From Daejeonella sp. H1SJ63 (GTDB taxonomy: Bacteria; Bacteroidota; Bacteroidia; Sphingobacteriales; Sphingobacteriaceae): a stretch of 64,000 bases of DNA. Both the position numbers and the translations under genes were made by a program. How positions within the stretch are numbered: the stretch's first letter is position 1; each line of letters opens with the position of its first letter. The stretch covers positions 186,001 through 250,000 of the forward strand of contig NZ_JARKMZ010000028.1 in assembly GCF_029360775.1 (NCBI RefSeq), read 5' to 3'. Under the pieces are notes generated by a model, which had not been told where the DNA came from, did no database searches, and worked only from the letters and a program-made list of their open reading frames with translations. Positions 53,568 through 62,746 of this stretch are shown here, piece after piece.

Positions 53568-54638
53568 ATGTCTTCGGGAAATAAAGAAAATAAAGCGTTT
53601 GAGGTTTTTTTGGTAGGAGATACAGGGAATGTTCAGCGATATGGATATGATCCGGTTTTAGATACTTTGAAAGCCCATTTCAATAGAGATCAGCATTCTG
53701 CTGTAATTTTTCTGGGTGATAATGTTTATCCGCGTGGATTACCTGATCTGGGACATGCTCTCAGAAAAGATGCTGAGGATGCCTTAATTGCTCATAAAAA
53801 TGCATTGAGTGATTATCATGGTAAAGTTTTATTCATCTCAGGGAATCACGATTGGGATAAGGGGAGAGAGGATGGGTTTAATTATATAATCAGACAGGAG
53901 AAATATCTTCAGAAATTATTCGGCTATAATGTGATGTATCCTACAGGTGGCTGTCCGGGGCCAACCGAAATCAGTATTAATCATCACCTTACCGTAGTTC
54001 TTATCAATACCCAATGGTGGCTGCAGCCCGGATATCGTCCGATTGGTAAAGATTGCGGATGCAGGGTTGAATCTGAAGAGGAGTTTTTCAGGCATCTTAC
54101 AGAGATTATTGAGAAGAATAAAGGTAAACGTATTCTTATAGCCGGGCATGCACCTGTTTATAGTTATGCAATTCATGGAGGCAGATATAAGCTCAGACAT
54201 CATATTTTTCCGTTCACAGTTTATCACAGAAAGGCCTATGTTCCTCTGCCTTTGGTTGGGTCGCTTTTACCGATTTACAGAAAGTATTTTGGTGCAAAAG
54301 AGGATATTGCACACCCCAGATACAGGCATTTACGTCACCGGTTGATTGAAATCTTTAAAAGCCACCCGGGCATAATTTATGCCGCAGGACATGAACATAA
54401 TTTACAGCATATCGCAAGGGAAGACAATCATTTTATTATCAGTGGTGCCGGTTCAAAGCTGAAATATGTTTTAAGAGAGGGCAAAAATCTGAAGTTTGGG
54501 ATTAAAGCAAAAGGCTTCTTTAAGCTGAGGGTAGAAGCCGATGGATTTGCTAAACTTCAAGCCTGGGTGGTTGACTCCCGTTTGGAAAGAGGGAAGCTTG
54601 TTTATGAGTATGAAGTAGGGCAGCTAATTAAGGAATAA
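53568..54638 (+). CDS. Calcineurin-like metallophosphoesterase
   Basis: A 356-residue phosphoesterase with the dimetal motifs in order: GDTGN (residues 16-20), GDNVYP, GNHDWD near 97, GHAPVY near 200 and GHEHN near 275. It has no signal peptide and no other domain. A GTG one codon earlier (53565) is an alternative start. The 3' end overlaps the convergent lipid kinase gene by 11 bp. Substrate unknown. Confidence 0.85.
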   Translation: MSSGNKENKAFEVFLVGDTGNVQRYGYDPVLDTLKAHFNRDQHSAVIFLGDNVYPRGLPDLGHALRKDAEDALIAHKNALSDYHGKVLFISGNHDWDKGREDGFNYIIRQEKYLQKLFGYNVMYPTGGCPGPTEISINHHLTVVLINTQWWLQPGYRPIGKDCGCRVESEEEFFRHLTEIIEKNKGKRILIAGHAPVYSYAIHGGRYKLRHHIFPFTVYHRKAYVPLPLVGSLLPIYRKYFGAKEDIAHPRYRHLRHRLIEIFKSHPGIIYAAGHEHNLQHIAREDNHFIISGAGSKLKYVLREGKNLKFGIKAKGFFKLRVEADGFAKLQAWVVDSRLERGKLVYEYEVGQLIKE

Positions 54639-55527
54639 TTACCGTAAGTGCCCGGGGTATACTTTTAATTCCGATCTCTTTTACTTTGCCAAATACCTCT
54701 CCGTCTATCTGCAGGGTAGTTTTTTTATTGCTGAATACCTGAGCATTGCGGCAGCTGATGATCTCCACATAATCAGAAGTATGCAGTCGGTTAACGAACA
54801 TTTTCCAGGCTATTGACAATAGTTTAATACCCGGAAACGGCTTAATGATTACCAGTTCAAATTTCCCGTCATCCAGTTTACCTTCAGGATTGATTACAGC
54901 ACCTGTGCCATATTTAGAAGCATTTGCGAATGTTATTGAAACCCCTTTTCTTTTGATTTTTACACCATCAATCACTATCCTGAAGGTGTAAGTCTTAAGC
55001 AGGAACATTTCTCCGAAAAGGTGTCTGGCATAGGTTAATAATCCTCTTTTGGGGTCTTTTTCAAAGCGTTTTACGACCCGTGCATTTAATCCTACATCTG
55101 CAAGGTGAATACAGGTTTTGTCATTTATCCTCATCAGATCGATAGTTTTTGTATTGCCTCTGTTGCAGGTCTCCAGAGCAGCTTCAATTCTGGATGGGAT
55201 ATTCAGTTCTTTTGCCATTCCGTTTGCAGACCCTGTCGGAATAATGCTAAGGGGGATAGAGCTCCCATTGAGAATTGTGGCCATCAGGCTGATCGTCCCA
55301 TCTCCACCGGCTGCAGCAATTCTGTCGGGTAAAAACGTGTCAATTTCAGCTTTTATCGCATTTTCATCATTTTCGCTCATGGAATAAATGCGAAAGTCCC
55401 ACGAATGTTTTTTCGCATATTCCGAAATAAGCCCCGATATGACTTTTTCTGATCCCCTGCCTGATCTGGGATTGATTATGAACAGTAGCCTTAAAGGCCT
55501 GCCGGCCGGTTCTGCTGCTTTATGCAT
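54628..55527 (-). CDS. Diacylglycerol/lipid kinase family protein (YegS/BmrU)
   Basis: ATP-dependent lipid kinase of 299 residues. The N-terminal INPRSGRGS is followed by the nucleotide loop AAGGDGTIS near residue 75. The C-terminal barrel has NPEGKLDDGKFELVII. Substrate may be diacylglycerol, phosphatidylglycerol or, in Sphingobacteria, a sphingoid base. It follows the MerR gene by 4 bp on the same strand, so it may be under its control. Confidence 0.88.
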   Translation of the reverse strand: MHKAAEPAGRPLRLLFIINPRSGRGSEKVISGLISEYAKKHSWDFRIYSMSENDENAIKAEIDTFLPDRIAAAGGDGTISLMATILNGSSIPLSIIPTGSANGMAKELNIPSRIEAALETCNRGNTKTIDLMRINDKTCIHLADVGLNARVVKRFEKDPKRGLLTYARHLFGEMFLLKTYTFRIVIDGVKIKRKGVSITFANASKYGTGAVINPEGKLDDGKFELVIIKPFPGIKLLSIAWKMFVNRLHTSDYVEIISCRNAQVFSNKKTTLQIDGEVFGKVKEIGIKSIPRALTVIIP

Positions 55528-55531
55528 GGCT

Positions 55532-55867
55532 TCAGAGCTGCTCTTTTACCTCGAGTAAAAATTGTTTCAGGCGTTCAAGAGAATCAATTACCTTCTGGTT
55601 TTCTTTTACCTCCCCTTTATTGTTTTTGAGATGCTCTTTTGCACCCTGAAGTGTAAATCCTTTCTCTTTGACCAGATTGAAAATAATTTTCAGGTTCTCA
55701 ACATCTTCAGGGCTGAAAAGACGATTCCCTTTTTTATTCTTCTTTGGTTGAAGAATGTCAAATTCGCGTTCATAAAAACGGATCTGGGATGCATTTACAT
55801 CGAACATCTGGGTCACTTCACCCATGGTATAATACAGTTTCGTTATATCTCGTTCTTTATATGGCAT
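55532..55867 (-). CDS. MerR-family transcriptional regulator
   Basis: A 111-residue regulator with an N-terminal winged helix (LYYTMGEVTQMFDVNASQIRFYE region, about 10-75) and a short C-terminal coiled coil, with no cysteine effector site. The ATG at 55867 (MPYKERDI) fits the family start; an upstream codon at 55918 would add 17 residues. It lies 4 bp before the lipid kinase gene. The effector is unknown. Confidence 0.87.
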   Translation of the reverse strand: MPYKERDITKLYYTMGEVTQMFDVNASQIRFYEREFDILQPKKNKKGNRLFSPEDVENLKIIFNLVKEKGFTLQGAKEHLKNNKGEVKENQKVIDSLERLKQFLLEVKEQL

Positions 55868-56019
55868 TCCACTGGTTTTTCCCAGTAAAAATAATACTAT
55901 TTGCACAGATGCAAACAATTATTCTCATTGGCCGGTTATAAGACGGTATGACTTGTCCTTATTGTTCAGATGGAGCCAATATTCTCACATTCAAACCTTA
56001 CAAATCCATATCTAAAATT

Positions 56020-56027
56020 TATATTTG
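56020..56027 (+). promoter_or_regulatory. -7 box of alaS
   Basis: TATATTTG, a full match, 17 nt before the ATG at 56045. Confidence 0.6.
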
Positions 56028-56044
56028 CGGATTAGTTTTTCAGG

Positions 56045-58681
56045 ATGACCACGAAAGAGATAAGACAAGGTTTTTTAGATTTTTTTGCTGCCAAAGGGCA
56101 TCAGATTGTGCCATCAGCACCAATTGTAGTTAAAAATGACCCTACATTAATGTTCACCAATGCCGGGATGAATCAGTTTAAAGATTTGTTTCTGGGTGAA
56201 GCGGCAATAAAGTTTCCGAGGGTTGCAGATACGCAACGTTGTCTTCGTGTATCAGGAAAACATAACGACCTTGAGGAGGTCGGGATTGATACTTATCACC
56301 ATACTATGTTCGAGATGCTTGGTAACTGGAGTTTTGGTGATTATTTTAAGAAGGAAGCGCTTGCTTGGAGCTGGGAATTATTAACTGAAGTATATAAAAT
56401 TCCTAAAGACAGGCTTTATGTCAGTGTTTTTGCGGGTGATGATAAAGAAGGACTTCCTAAAGATCAGGAAGCTTATGATATCTGGAAAGAATTGATTTCA
56501 GAAGATCGTATTCTGCTGGGAAATAAAAAAGATAATTTCTGGGAAATGGGCGAAACGGGTCCTTGCGGACCATGCTCTGAAATCCATGTGGATATGCGTC
56601 CTGACTCAGAACGGATAAAAGTTGATGGGAGTAAGCTTGTTAATCAGGATGATCCGCAGGTAATTGAAATCTGGAATAATGTATTCATGCAGTTTAACCG
56701 GCTGAAGAACGGCTCTCTTGAAAAGCTTCCCAATCAGCATGTGGATACCGGAATGGGACTTGAACGTTTGGTCAGAGTGATCCAGAATAAAACTTCCAAT
56801 TACGATACAGACGTATTTCAGCCCCTGATTCAGTTTATTTCAGAGGAATCGCGTATTCCTTATGCCGGCGATTCTAATCCGGGTGAAGAAGGATGGGGTA
56901 CATCTGTTGCCATGCGTGTAATGGCAGATCATATCCGGGCAATTTGCTTTTGTATTGCTGATGGTACCTTGCCTTCAAATAATAAAGCAGGCTATGTTGT
57001 CAGACGGATTTTGAGAAGAGCCGTGCGCTATGCTTATACTTTTCTTGGTTTTAAAGAGCCTTTCATGAACAAACTGGTTCCAATTCTTGCTGATCAGTTT
57101 GAAGGAGTCTTCCCTGAATTAAAAAAGCAGCAGGATTTTGTTCAGAAAGTTGTTTTAGAAGAAGAATTGTCGTTTTTAAGAACACTCGCAACCGGAATTC
57201 AGCGTTTTGAGCGTTTTGAAACCAATGACAAGATAATTAAGGGCGATTTTGCATTTGAATTGTACGATACCTTTGGTTTCCCGATTGATCTTACAGAATT
57301 AATGGCCAGAGAAAAAGGCTGGACCGTTGATATGAAGGGTTTTGAAGCTGAACTGCAGAAGCAAAAAGACCGTTCGCGCGCCGCTACAGCAATCGATACC
57401 GGCGACTGGGTTATAGTTAATGAGGACGAAGAAGTAGAGTTTGTTGGCTATGATTATCTTGAATGCGAATGCAGGATTCTGAAGTACAGAAAAGTTTCGG
57501 CAAAAGGTAAAGATCAGGTACAGCTTGTATTGAATCGAACTCCGTTTTATGCTGAAAGTGGAGGACAGGCCGGCGATTCCGGTAAACTTGAAGATCATTC
57601 AGGTTTGTTCGAATATCAGATTACCGATACCAGGAAGGAAAATGGTCTGATTATTCATTTTATGGATGAAGCTCCTCAAGATCCGTCAGGCTCATTCAGG
57701 GCTGTGGTTGATTTTGAAAAGCGAAAGGCTACAGAAAATAATCACTCGGCCACCCATCTTTTACACGCTGCCCTTAAACAGGTTTTGGGTGATCATGTAA
57801 ACCAGAAAGGTTCATTGGTAAATTCAGAATATCTGCGTTTCGACTTTTCGCATTTTTCAAAACTTTCAGATCAGGAACTGGCTGAAGTTGAGGCTATTGT
57901 CAATAGAAAGATTCGGGAAAATATATCCCTGAAAGAGCAAAGGGATGTTCCTTATCAGGAAGCTGTCAATTCAGGGGTAACTGCTCTTTTTGGTGAAAAG
58001 TACGGTGATTTTGTACGTGTGATCACATTTGACGATCATTTTTCCAAAGAGCTTTGCGGCGGAACACATGTGAAAGCTACCGGACAGATCGCCTATATGA
58101 AAATCATATCTGAAAGTGCAGTAGCTGCAGGCGTGAGAAGGATAGAGGCGATTACTGCAGGGTCTGCTGAACAATATTTTAATAATCAGGCTCAACAGAT
58201 TAAAGGACTAAAGGAATTATTGAAAAACCCAAATGATCTGTTGAAATCAGTAGAGACAATTCTTGAAGAAAATAGCCGTCTGAAGAAGGAAGTAGAAAAA
58301 AGTATTCTGGAGCGGGCTGCAGGATTGAAGCATGAACTTGTTAAAAATGCAGTTCAGATCAATGGAGTAAACCTGATTGCTAAGCAGGTTGAATTGCCTA
58401 ATACTGATGCTGTAAAGAATCTGGCTTATGCAATTAAGGACATGATCAATGATCTTTTCCTTGTTCTGGCATGTGATATTGAAGGGAAGCCAAGCCTTAC
58501 CGTAATGGTATCAGAGAATCTGGTAAAGGAAAAAAATCTCAATGCCGGGAATATTGTCAGAGAGCTTGCCAAAGAGATTCAGGGTGGAGGAGGTGGCCAG
58601 CCTTTCTTTGCTACTGCAGGAGGGAAAGATAGTTCAGGACTTACAAATGCATTGAATAAAGCACAGAGTTTTATTAGTTAA
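56045..58681 (+). CDS. alaS: Alanine--tRNA ligase
   Basis: Class II synthetase of 878 residues, full family length. The catalytic domain begins GFLDFFAAKGHQIVPSAP. The editing domain has zinc-type residues in NHSATHLLHAAL (H-x3-H) and CGGTHV, and the C-terminal Ala domain has GGGGGQPFFATAGGK. It is a single-gene unit with its own promoter and a strong hairpin terminator. Confidence 0.97.
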   Translation: MTTKEIRQGFLDFFAAKGHQIVPSAPIVVKNDPTLMFTNAGMNQFKDLFLGEAAIKFPRVADTQRCLRVSGKHNDLEEVGIDTYHHTMFEMLGNWSFGDYFKKEALAWSWELLTEVYKIPKDRLYVSVFAGDDKEGLPKDQEAYDIWKELISEDRILLGNKKDNFWEMGETGPCGPCSEIHVDMRPDSERIKVDGSKLVNQDDPQVIEIWNNVFMQFNRLKNGSLEKLPNQHVDTGMGLERLVRVIQNKTSNYDTDVFQPLIQFISEESRIPYAGDSNPGEEGWGTSVAMRVMADHIRAICFCIADGTLPSNNKAGYVVRRILRRAVRYAYTFLGFKEPFMNKLVPILADQFEGVFPELKKQQDFVQKVVLEEELSFLRTLATGIQRFERFETNDKIIKGDFAFELYDTFGFPIDLTELMAREKGWTVDMKGFEAELQKQKDRSRAATAIDTGDWVIVNEDEEVEFVGYDYLECECRILKYRKVSAKGKDQVQLVLNRTPFYAESGGQAGDSGKLEDHSGLFEYQITDTRKENGLIIHFMDEAPQDPSGSFRAVVDFEKRKATENNHSATHLLHAALKQVLGDHVNQKGSLVNSEYLRFDFSHFSKLSDQELAEVEAIVNRKIRENISLKEQRDVPYQEAVNSGVTALFGEKYGDFVRVITFDDHFSKELCGGTHVKATGQIAYMKIISESAVAAGVRRIEAITAGSAEQYFNNQAQQIKGLKELLKNPNDLLKSVETILEENSRLKKEVEKSILERAAGLKHELVKNAVQINGVNLIAKQVELPNTDAVKNLAYAIKDMINDLFLVLACDIEGKPSLTVMVSENLVKEKNLNAGNIVRELAKEIQGGGGGQPFFATAGGKDSSGLTNALNKAQSFIS

Positions 58682-58686
58682 AATAA

Positions 58687-58724
58687 AAATGGAGCATTGT
58701 TATTTTACTCTCAATGCTCCATTT
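58687..58724. terminator. Bidirectional terminator between alaS and the secreted basic protein
   Basis: A perfect 13-bp stem AAATGGAGCATTG/CAATGCTCCATTT with a 12-nt loop, between converging genes. Confidence 0.85.
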
Positions 58725-58738
58725 AGTTTAATTTCTAC

Positions 58739-59188
58739 TTAGTGTTTTCCTTTTCCCTGTGAATGATTTTTATTCCCGTTTGAATGTGGATTTCCTTTGG
58801 AATTGGAATTGTTGTTTTTAATAACGGCCTGCTTCCCATTATAGCCCTTGAATTTTGAGTATTTTACTTTGTGTGAATTAAAATACTGGTAAGGGCGGGG
58901 AGAATTGATAACCACTTTGTAGCCATTATACAGGTTATAAGTTCTATAGCGGGCTGGTAAAGCAGATCTGTAAACCCAATTGCCGCTTTCCAGATAAATG
59001 AACTGACGTTTAGGAACATAATAATAAGTTTCAATATCCGGCAGGTAATAATAATCAACATGGTCGTAACCGGAAGGGCCCCATGCAGGTTGTGTACCTA
59101 TATTTATATTTACACTCAGTTGCGCTTTTGAATTCTGGGCAGACAGAATGATAATCCCGCTTATTAAAGCAATAATTAATCTTTTCAT
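58739..59188 (-). CDS. Secreted Tyr-rich protein with Asn/Gly/Lys/His tail
   Basis: A 149-residue secreted protein with a signal peptide (ending near SKAQ). The middle is aromatic-rich (YYYLPDIETYYYVPKRQFIY), and the C-terminal 35 residues are low-complexity with Asn, Ser, Gly, Lys and His (NPHSNGNKNHSQGKGKH). I recall related small proteins in Sphingobacteria, all unnamed. The tail is basic and may bind metal, nucleic acid or polymer. Function unknown. Confidence 0.7.
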   Translation of the reverse strand: MKRLIIALISGIIILSAQNSKAQLSVNINIGTQPAWGPSGYDHVDYYYLPDIETYYYVPKRQFIYLESGNWVYRSALPARYRTYNLYNGYKVVINSPRPYQYFNSHKVKYSKFKGYNGKQAVIKNNNSNSKGNPHSNGNKNHSQGKGKH

Positions 59189-59292
59189 TTTTCCTTATTT
59201 ATTTGTTGATGTACAGATATATGCCAAATCTATGCCATATTTAAAAAATGAACCTTTAATGATGTGAAATCGACATTCCATTATCAAATGCT

Positions 59293-59300
59293 TATCTTTG
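59293..59300 (+). promoter_or_regulatory. -7 box of gatB
   Basis: TATCTTTG, a full match, 30 nt before the ATG at 59331. Confidence 0.6.
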
Positions 59301-59330
59301 CTATCAGAAACAAGACACTTTTTATTTTAA

Positions 59331-60800
59331 ATGACGACAATAACGGACAGTTTAACTGATAAATATGAGCTTGTAGTTGGACTTGAGGTTCATGTTCAGC
59401 TTTCAACAGAAAGCAAAATATTTTCATCAGATTCTGCCGGTTTTGGCGGAGGACCGAATGAACATATTAGTCCGGTAAGTTTAGGCCTGCCCGGCACCTT
59501 GCCCAAACTGAACAGGAAAGTAGTTGAGTATGCCATTAAAATGGGACTCGCCACAAACTGCAGTATCAATACAAATACACATTTTGACCGTAAGAATTAC
59601 TTCTACGCAGATCTTCCCAAAGGTTTTCAAACTACTCAGGATAGTCAACCCATCTGTTATTCCGGATATATTGATGTAAAATCGGATGATCATTCTGCAA
59701 GACGAATACGTATTCATCGTATTCATATGGAAGATGATGCAGGTAAGAGTATGCACGATCAGGATGAGTTTGATTCTTTGATTGATCTTAACCGTGCCGG
59801 AGTGCCTTTGATTGAAATCGTTTCAGAGCCTGATATTCGCACTGCACATGAGGCGGCGGCCTATCTGAACGAGATCCGTAAACTGGTACGATATCTGGAT
59901 ATCTGCGACGGCAATATGGAAGAAGGCAGTATCCGTTGCGATGCGAATATTTCTGTCAGATTAAAAGGTTCTTCTCAGTACGGCAACAGATGTGAAGTAA
60001 AGAATTTAAATTCTATCCGAAATCTGCAAAGAGCAATTGAACATGAGTTTGTTCGTCAGGTTCAGCTGATTGAAAAGGGTGAACATATTGAACAGAATAC
60101 CCTGAATTTCGACGCAGAAACAGGAAATACAAGTCCGTTGAGAAGTAAGGAGATGGCAAATGATTACCGTTATTTCCCTGAACCTGATCTTCCGCCTCTT
60201 GTTCTTGATGAAAAGTTTATAAATGATCTTGCAGATTCATTACCTGAGTTGCCTGCAAAAAAAATAGAGAGATATATGTCTGATATGGCTTTGTCTGAAT
60301 ATGATGCTATTCTGCTTTCCTCAGAGAAGGAGATAGCGGCATATTTTGATGAGCTTTGCTCTTACACGGCACATTACAAGGCGGCTGCTAACTGGGTTAT
60401 CGGGCCCCTGCGATCTTATCTCCATGAGTCAGGGCAGCCAATATCAGATATAAAAGTTAGTCCTGAGCAGCTTTCAGAACTTATCCTTCTGATTGATAAC
60501 GAAAAATTAAATTATTCTGTCGCAGCTCATAAGGTATTTCCTGAAATGCTGAAAGAATCATTGACTGCTGAGCAGGCAGCTGTAAAACTTCAGGTTCTGA
60601 TTGATACGAATGATGATGATCTCTGCCGTTTAATTAATGAGGTGCTCGAAAAGTTCCCTGATAAGGTTAAAGAATATCACAATGGCAAAAAAGGAGTGCT
60701 TGGATTATTTATGGGTGATTTGATGAAGCGCTCAAACGGTAAGATTAATCCACAAACAGCAACTAAGTTGGTAGTAGAAAAATTAGAAAGTAAAAAATGA
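59331..60800 (+). CDS. gatB: Aspartyl/glutamyl-tRNA amidotransferase subunit B
   Basis: The tRNA-binding kinase subunit of GatCAB, 489 residues. The opening ELVVGLEVHVQLSTESKIFSS and the segment DLNRAGVPLIEIVSEPD near 150 are diagnostic, and the C-terminal YqeY-like tail (about 380-489) is present. It overlaps the next gene by 4 bp (ATGA). gatC is 25 kb away and gatA is not in view. Confidence 0.96.
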   Translation: MTTITDSLTDKYELVVGLEVHVQLSTESKIFSSDSAGFGGGPNEHISPVSLGLPGTLPKLNRKVVEYAIKMGLATNCSINTNTHFDRKNYFYADLPKGFQTTQDSQPICYSGYIDVKSDDHSARRIRIHRIHMEDDAGKSMHDQDEFDSLIDLNRAGVPLIEIVSEPDIRTAHEAAAYLNEIRKLVRYLDICDGNMEEGSIRCDANISVRLKGSSQYGNRCEVKNLNSIRNLQRAIEHEFVRQVQLIEKGEHIEQNTLNFDAETGNTSPLRSKEMANDYRYFPEPDLPPLVLDEKFINDLADSLPELPAKKIERYMSDMALSEYDAILLSSEKEIAAYFDELCSYTAHYKAAANWVIGPLRSYLHESGQPISDIKVSPEQLSELILLIDNEKLNYSVAAHKVFPEMLKESLTAEQAAVKLQVLIDTNDDDLCRLINEVLEKFPDKVKEYHNGKKGVLGLFMGDLMKRSNGKINPQTATKLVVEKLESKK

Positions 60801-61894
60801 AGAAGGTATTATTTGCAATTGCAGGCTTAGGTTTGTTCATTGCTTCATGTAAAAATAACGATGAGCTGAGTATATCCGGTAAAGTGGATAATGCAGGGGA
60901 TATAAAAAAGGTTTTGCTATATGAAGCTGACCAATTGGTAGATTCAGCTTTCCTTAACGAGAGTAACGAGTTCAAATTCCGCCGGCTTGCTCCGCAGGCT
61001 AATTTTTATACACTGGTTATTGGAGAAAAGAATTATCTCCTGGTAGGAGCCAATGGGGATGAACTTGAGTTCAAAGCGAACCTGTCGGATGCTACTAATG
61101 CCTATGATATTAAAGGATCAAAGGATGCTGAGAAGATTCGTGAGTTTAATGTGATGAGCAATGAGTTTGGTCAGATCAACAAAAAGATACAGGATGAATA
61201 TTCATCGATGGTGAATGCAAGACCCAATTCAAAAGATTCGATTTACAATGTATTAATGCCTAAGTTTCAGGATAACATGAAGAAATTTTCTGAGACTGCA
61301 TTTAAGTTTGTTCAGGCAAACAAAGATAATCTTGCCGGATTTTTTGCTGCCGGAAATATCGATCAGACCCAATATGAGCAGGAATTGATAGCCTACGCTG
61401 AAGAAGTTAAGCCAAAGTTCCCTGACAATAAGGCCGTACAGTCTTTTGCAGACAGAATGATTTCTATCAAGCCGGTATCTGTAGGACAGATCGCTCCTGA
61501 TTTTGAATTGCCTGATGCTGAGGGTAAAAACCATAAATTGTCTGATTTCAGGGGTAAATATATTTTGCTTGACTTCTGGGCTTCATGGTGTGCTCCCTGC
61601 CGTGAGGAAAACCCGAATATCGTAAAGCAGTATGAAAAATTTAAGGATAAGGGCTTTACTGTTTTGGGAGTTTCACTTGATGAAGACAAGGCCGACTGGC
61701 TTAAGGCAATTAAGGATGATAAATTGAACTGGCCGCACCTTTCAGAGTTAAAACGCTGGGATGGTAAGGTTACTTTATTGTATAAAGTGGAAGGTATTCC
61801 GGCTTCATTTTTATTGGATCCACAAGGTAAAATTGTTGCAAAGAATTTAAGAGGCGCTGATTTACAGCAATTTCTGGAAAAAACTCTCAAATAA
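60797..61894 (+). CDS. TlpA-like thioredoxin lipoprotein with N-terminal DUF4369-like region
   Basis: A 365-residue periplasmic disulfide reductase of the TlpA/ResA class. The lipobox FIASC has Cys18. The first 110 residues resemble DUF4369, a beta-rich domain common before thioredoxins in Bacteroidota. The thioredoxin domain (about 230-365) has the active site DFWASWCAPCRE. It overlaps gatB by 4 bp. It probably reduces exported proteins or cytochromes, by family. Confidence 0.88.
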   Translation: MKKVLFAIAGLGLFIASCKNNDELSISGKVDNAGDIKKVLLYEADQLVDSAFLNESNEFKFRRLAPQANFYTLVIGEKNYLLVGANGDELEFKANLSDATNAYDIKGSKDAEKIREFNVMSNEFGQINKKIQDEYSSMVNARPNSKDSIYNVLMPKFQDNMKKFSETAFKFVQANKDNLAGFFAAGNIDQTQYEQELIAYAEEVKPKFPDNKAVQSFADRMISIKPVSVGQIAPDFELPDAEGKNHKLSDFRGKYILLDFWASWCAPCREENPNIVKQYEKFKDKGFTVLGVSLDEDKADWLKAIKDDKLNWPHLSELKRWDGKVTLLYKVEGIPASFLLDPQGKIVAKNLRGADLQQFLEKTLK

Positions 61895-61993
61895 GATTAA
61901 TATATTGTATACCGCAATGGTTTACAATTTCTTAATGTAGGCTTAATGATTTAATAGGACTGTCAGCTTAACTTTAAATAAAATTAATATTGT

Positions 61994-62683
61994 ATGAGTA
62001 CGGCTAAGCACAAGATTCTGATTGTTGATGATGAACCTGATATCAGGGAGCTTATTGAATATAATCTGAAGAAGGAAGGATATCAGGTATATACTGCTTC
62101 TAATGGTCAGGAAGGAGTAACAGAAGCTAAGAGAGTTTTGCCGGATCTGATCATTCTTGATATCATGATGCCCAAGATGGATGGTATTGAAGCCTGTCGT
62201 ATTTTAAGATCCATGAATGAATTTAAGAATACATTCATGGTGTTCCTTACTGCCAGAAGCGAAGAGTATTCAGAGATTGCAGGTTTTAATGTGGGTGCAG
62301 ATGATTATATCGCTAAACCTATTAAACCACGGGCATTAACGAGCAGGATCAATGCAATTTTAAGACGTAATGTTCATTCAGAAGAGCATGTAGAGAATAA
62401 AGTTGAAATTGGAGATCTTGTTATTGATCGTGAGGCATTTCTGGTGTTCCGTAAGGGAGAGAGGATCGTACTTGCCAAAAAAGAATTCGAGCTGCTGTAC
62501 CTTCTGGCCTCCAAGCCTGGTAAAGTTTATACCAGAGACGTAATTCTTAAAAATATCTGGGAAGATTCTGTTGTAGTAACCAACCGTACTATCGATGTGC
62601 ATATCCGTAAGCTTCGCGAGAAGCTGGGGGATAATTACGTAAGTACTGTAAAGGGGGTAGGCTATAAATTCGAATTAAAGTAA
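61994..62683 (+). CDS. OmpR/PhoB-family response regulator
   Basis: A 229-residue DNA-binding response regulator. The receiver domain has the acidic pair in VDDEPDI, the phospho-acceptor Asp56 in ILDIMMPKMDG and the conserved Lys in DDYIAKP. A winged-helix domain follows (about 130-229, VVTNRTIDVHIRKLREKLG). No histidine kinase gene is adjacent; the next gene is an RluA-type enzyme. Its partner must be elsewhere. Confidence 0.93.
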   Translation: MSTAKHKILIVDDEPDIRELIEYNLKKEGYQVYTASNGQEGVTEAKRVLPDLIILDIMMPKMDGIEACRILRSMNEFKNTFMVFLTARSEEYSEIAGFNVGADDYIAKPIKPRALTSRINAILRRNVHSEEHVENKVEIGDLVIDREAFLVFRKGERIVLAKKEFELLYLLASKPGKVYTRDVILKNIWEDSVVVTNRTIDVHIRKLREKLGDNYVSTVKGVGYKFELK

Positions 62684-62720
62684 TTCTGTTCAATTTAGGA
62701 CTTCAGCTGGATTTATTCCT

Positions 62721-62728
62721 TAACTTTG
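62721..62728 (+). promoter_or_regulatory. -7 box of the RluA-family gene
   Basis: TAACTTTG, a full match. A TTG codon lies within it (62726-62728), so the in-frame TTG start is a promoter artefact. Confidence 0.6.
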
Positions 62729-62746
62729 CATTTTAATTTACAATCT

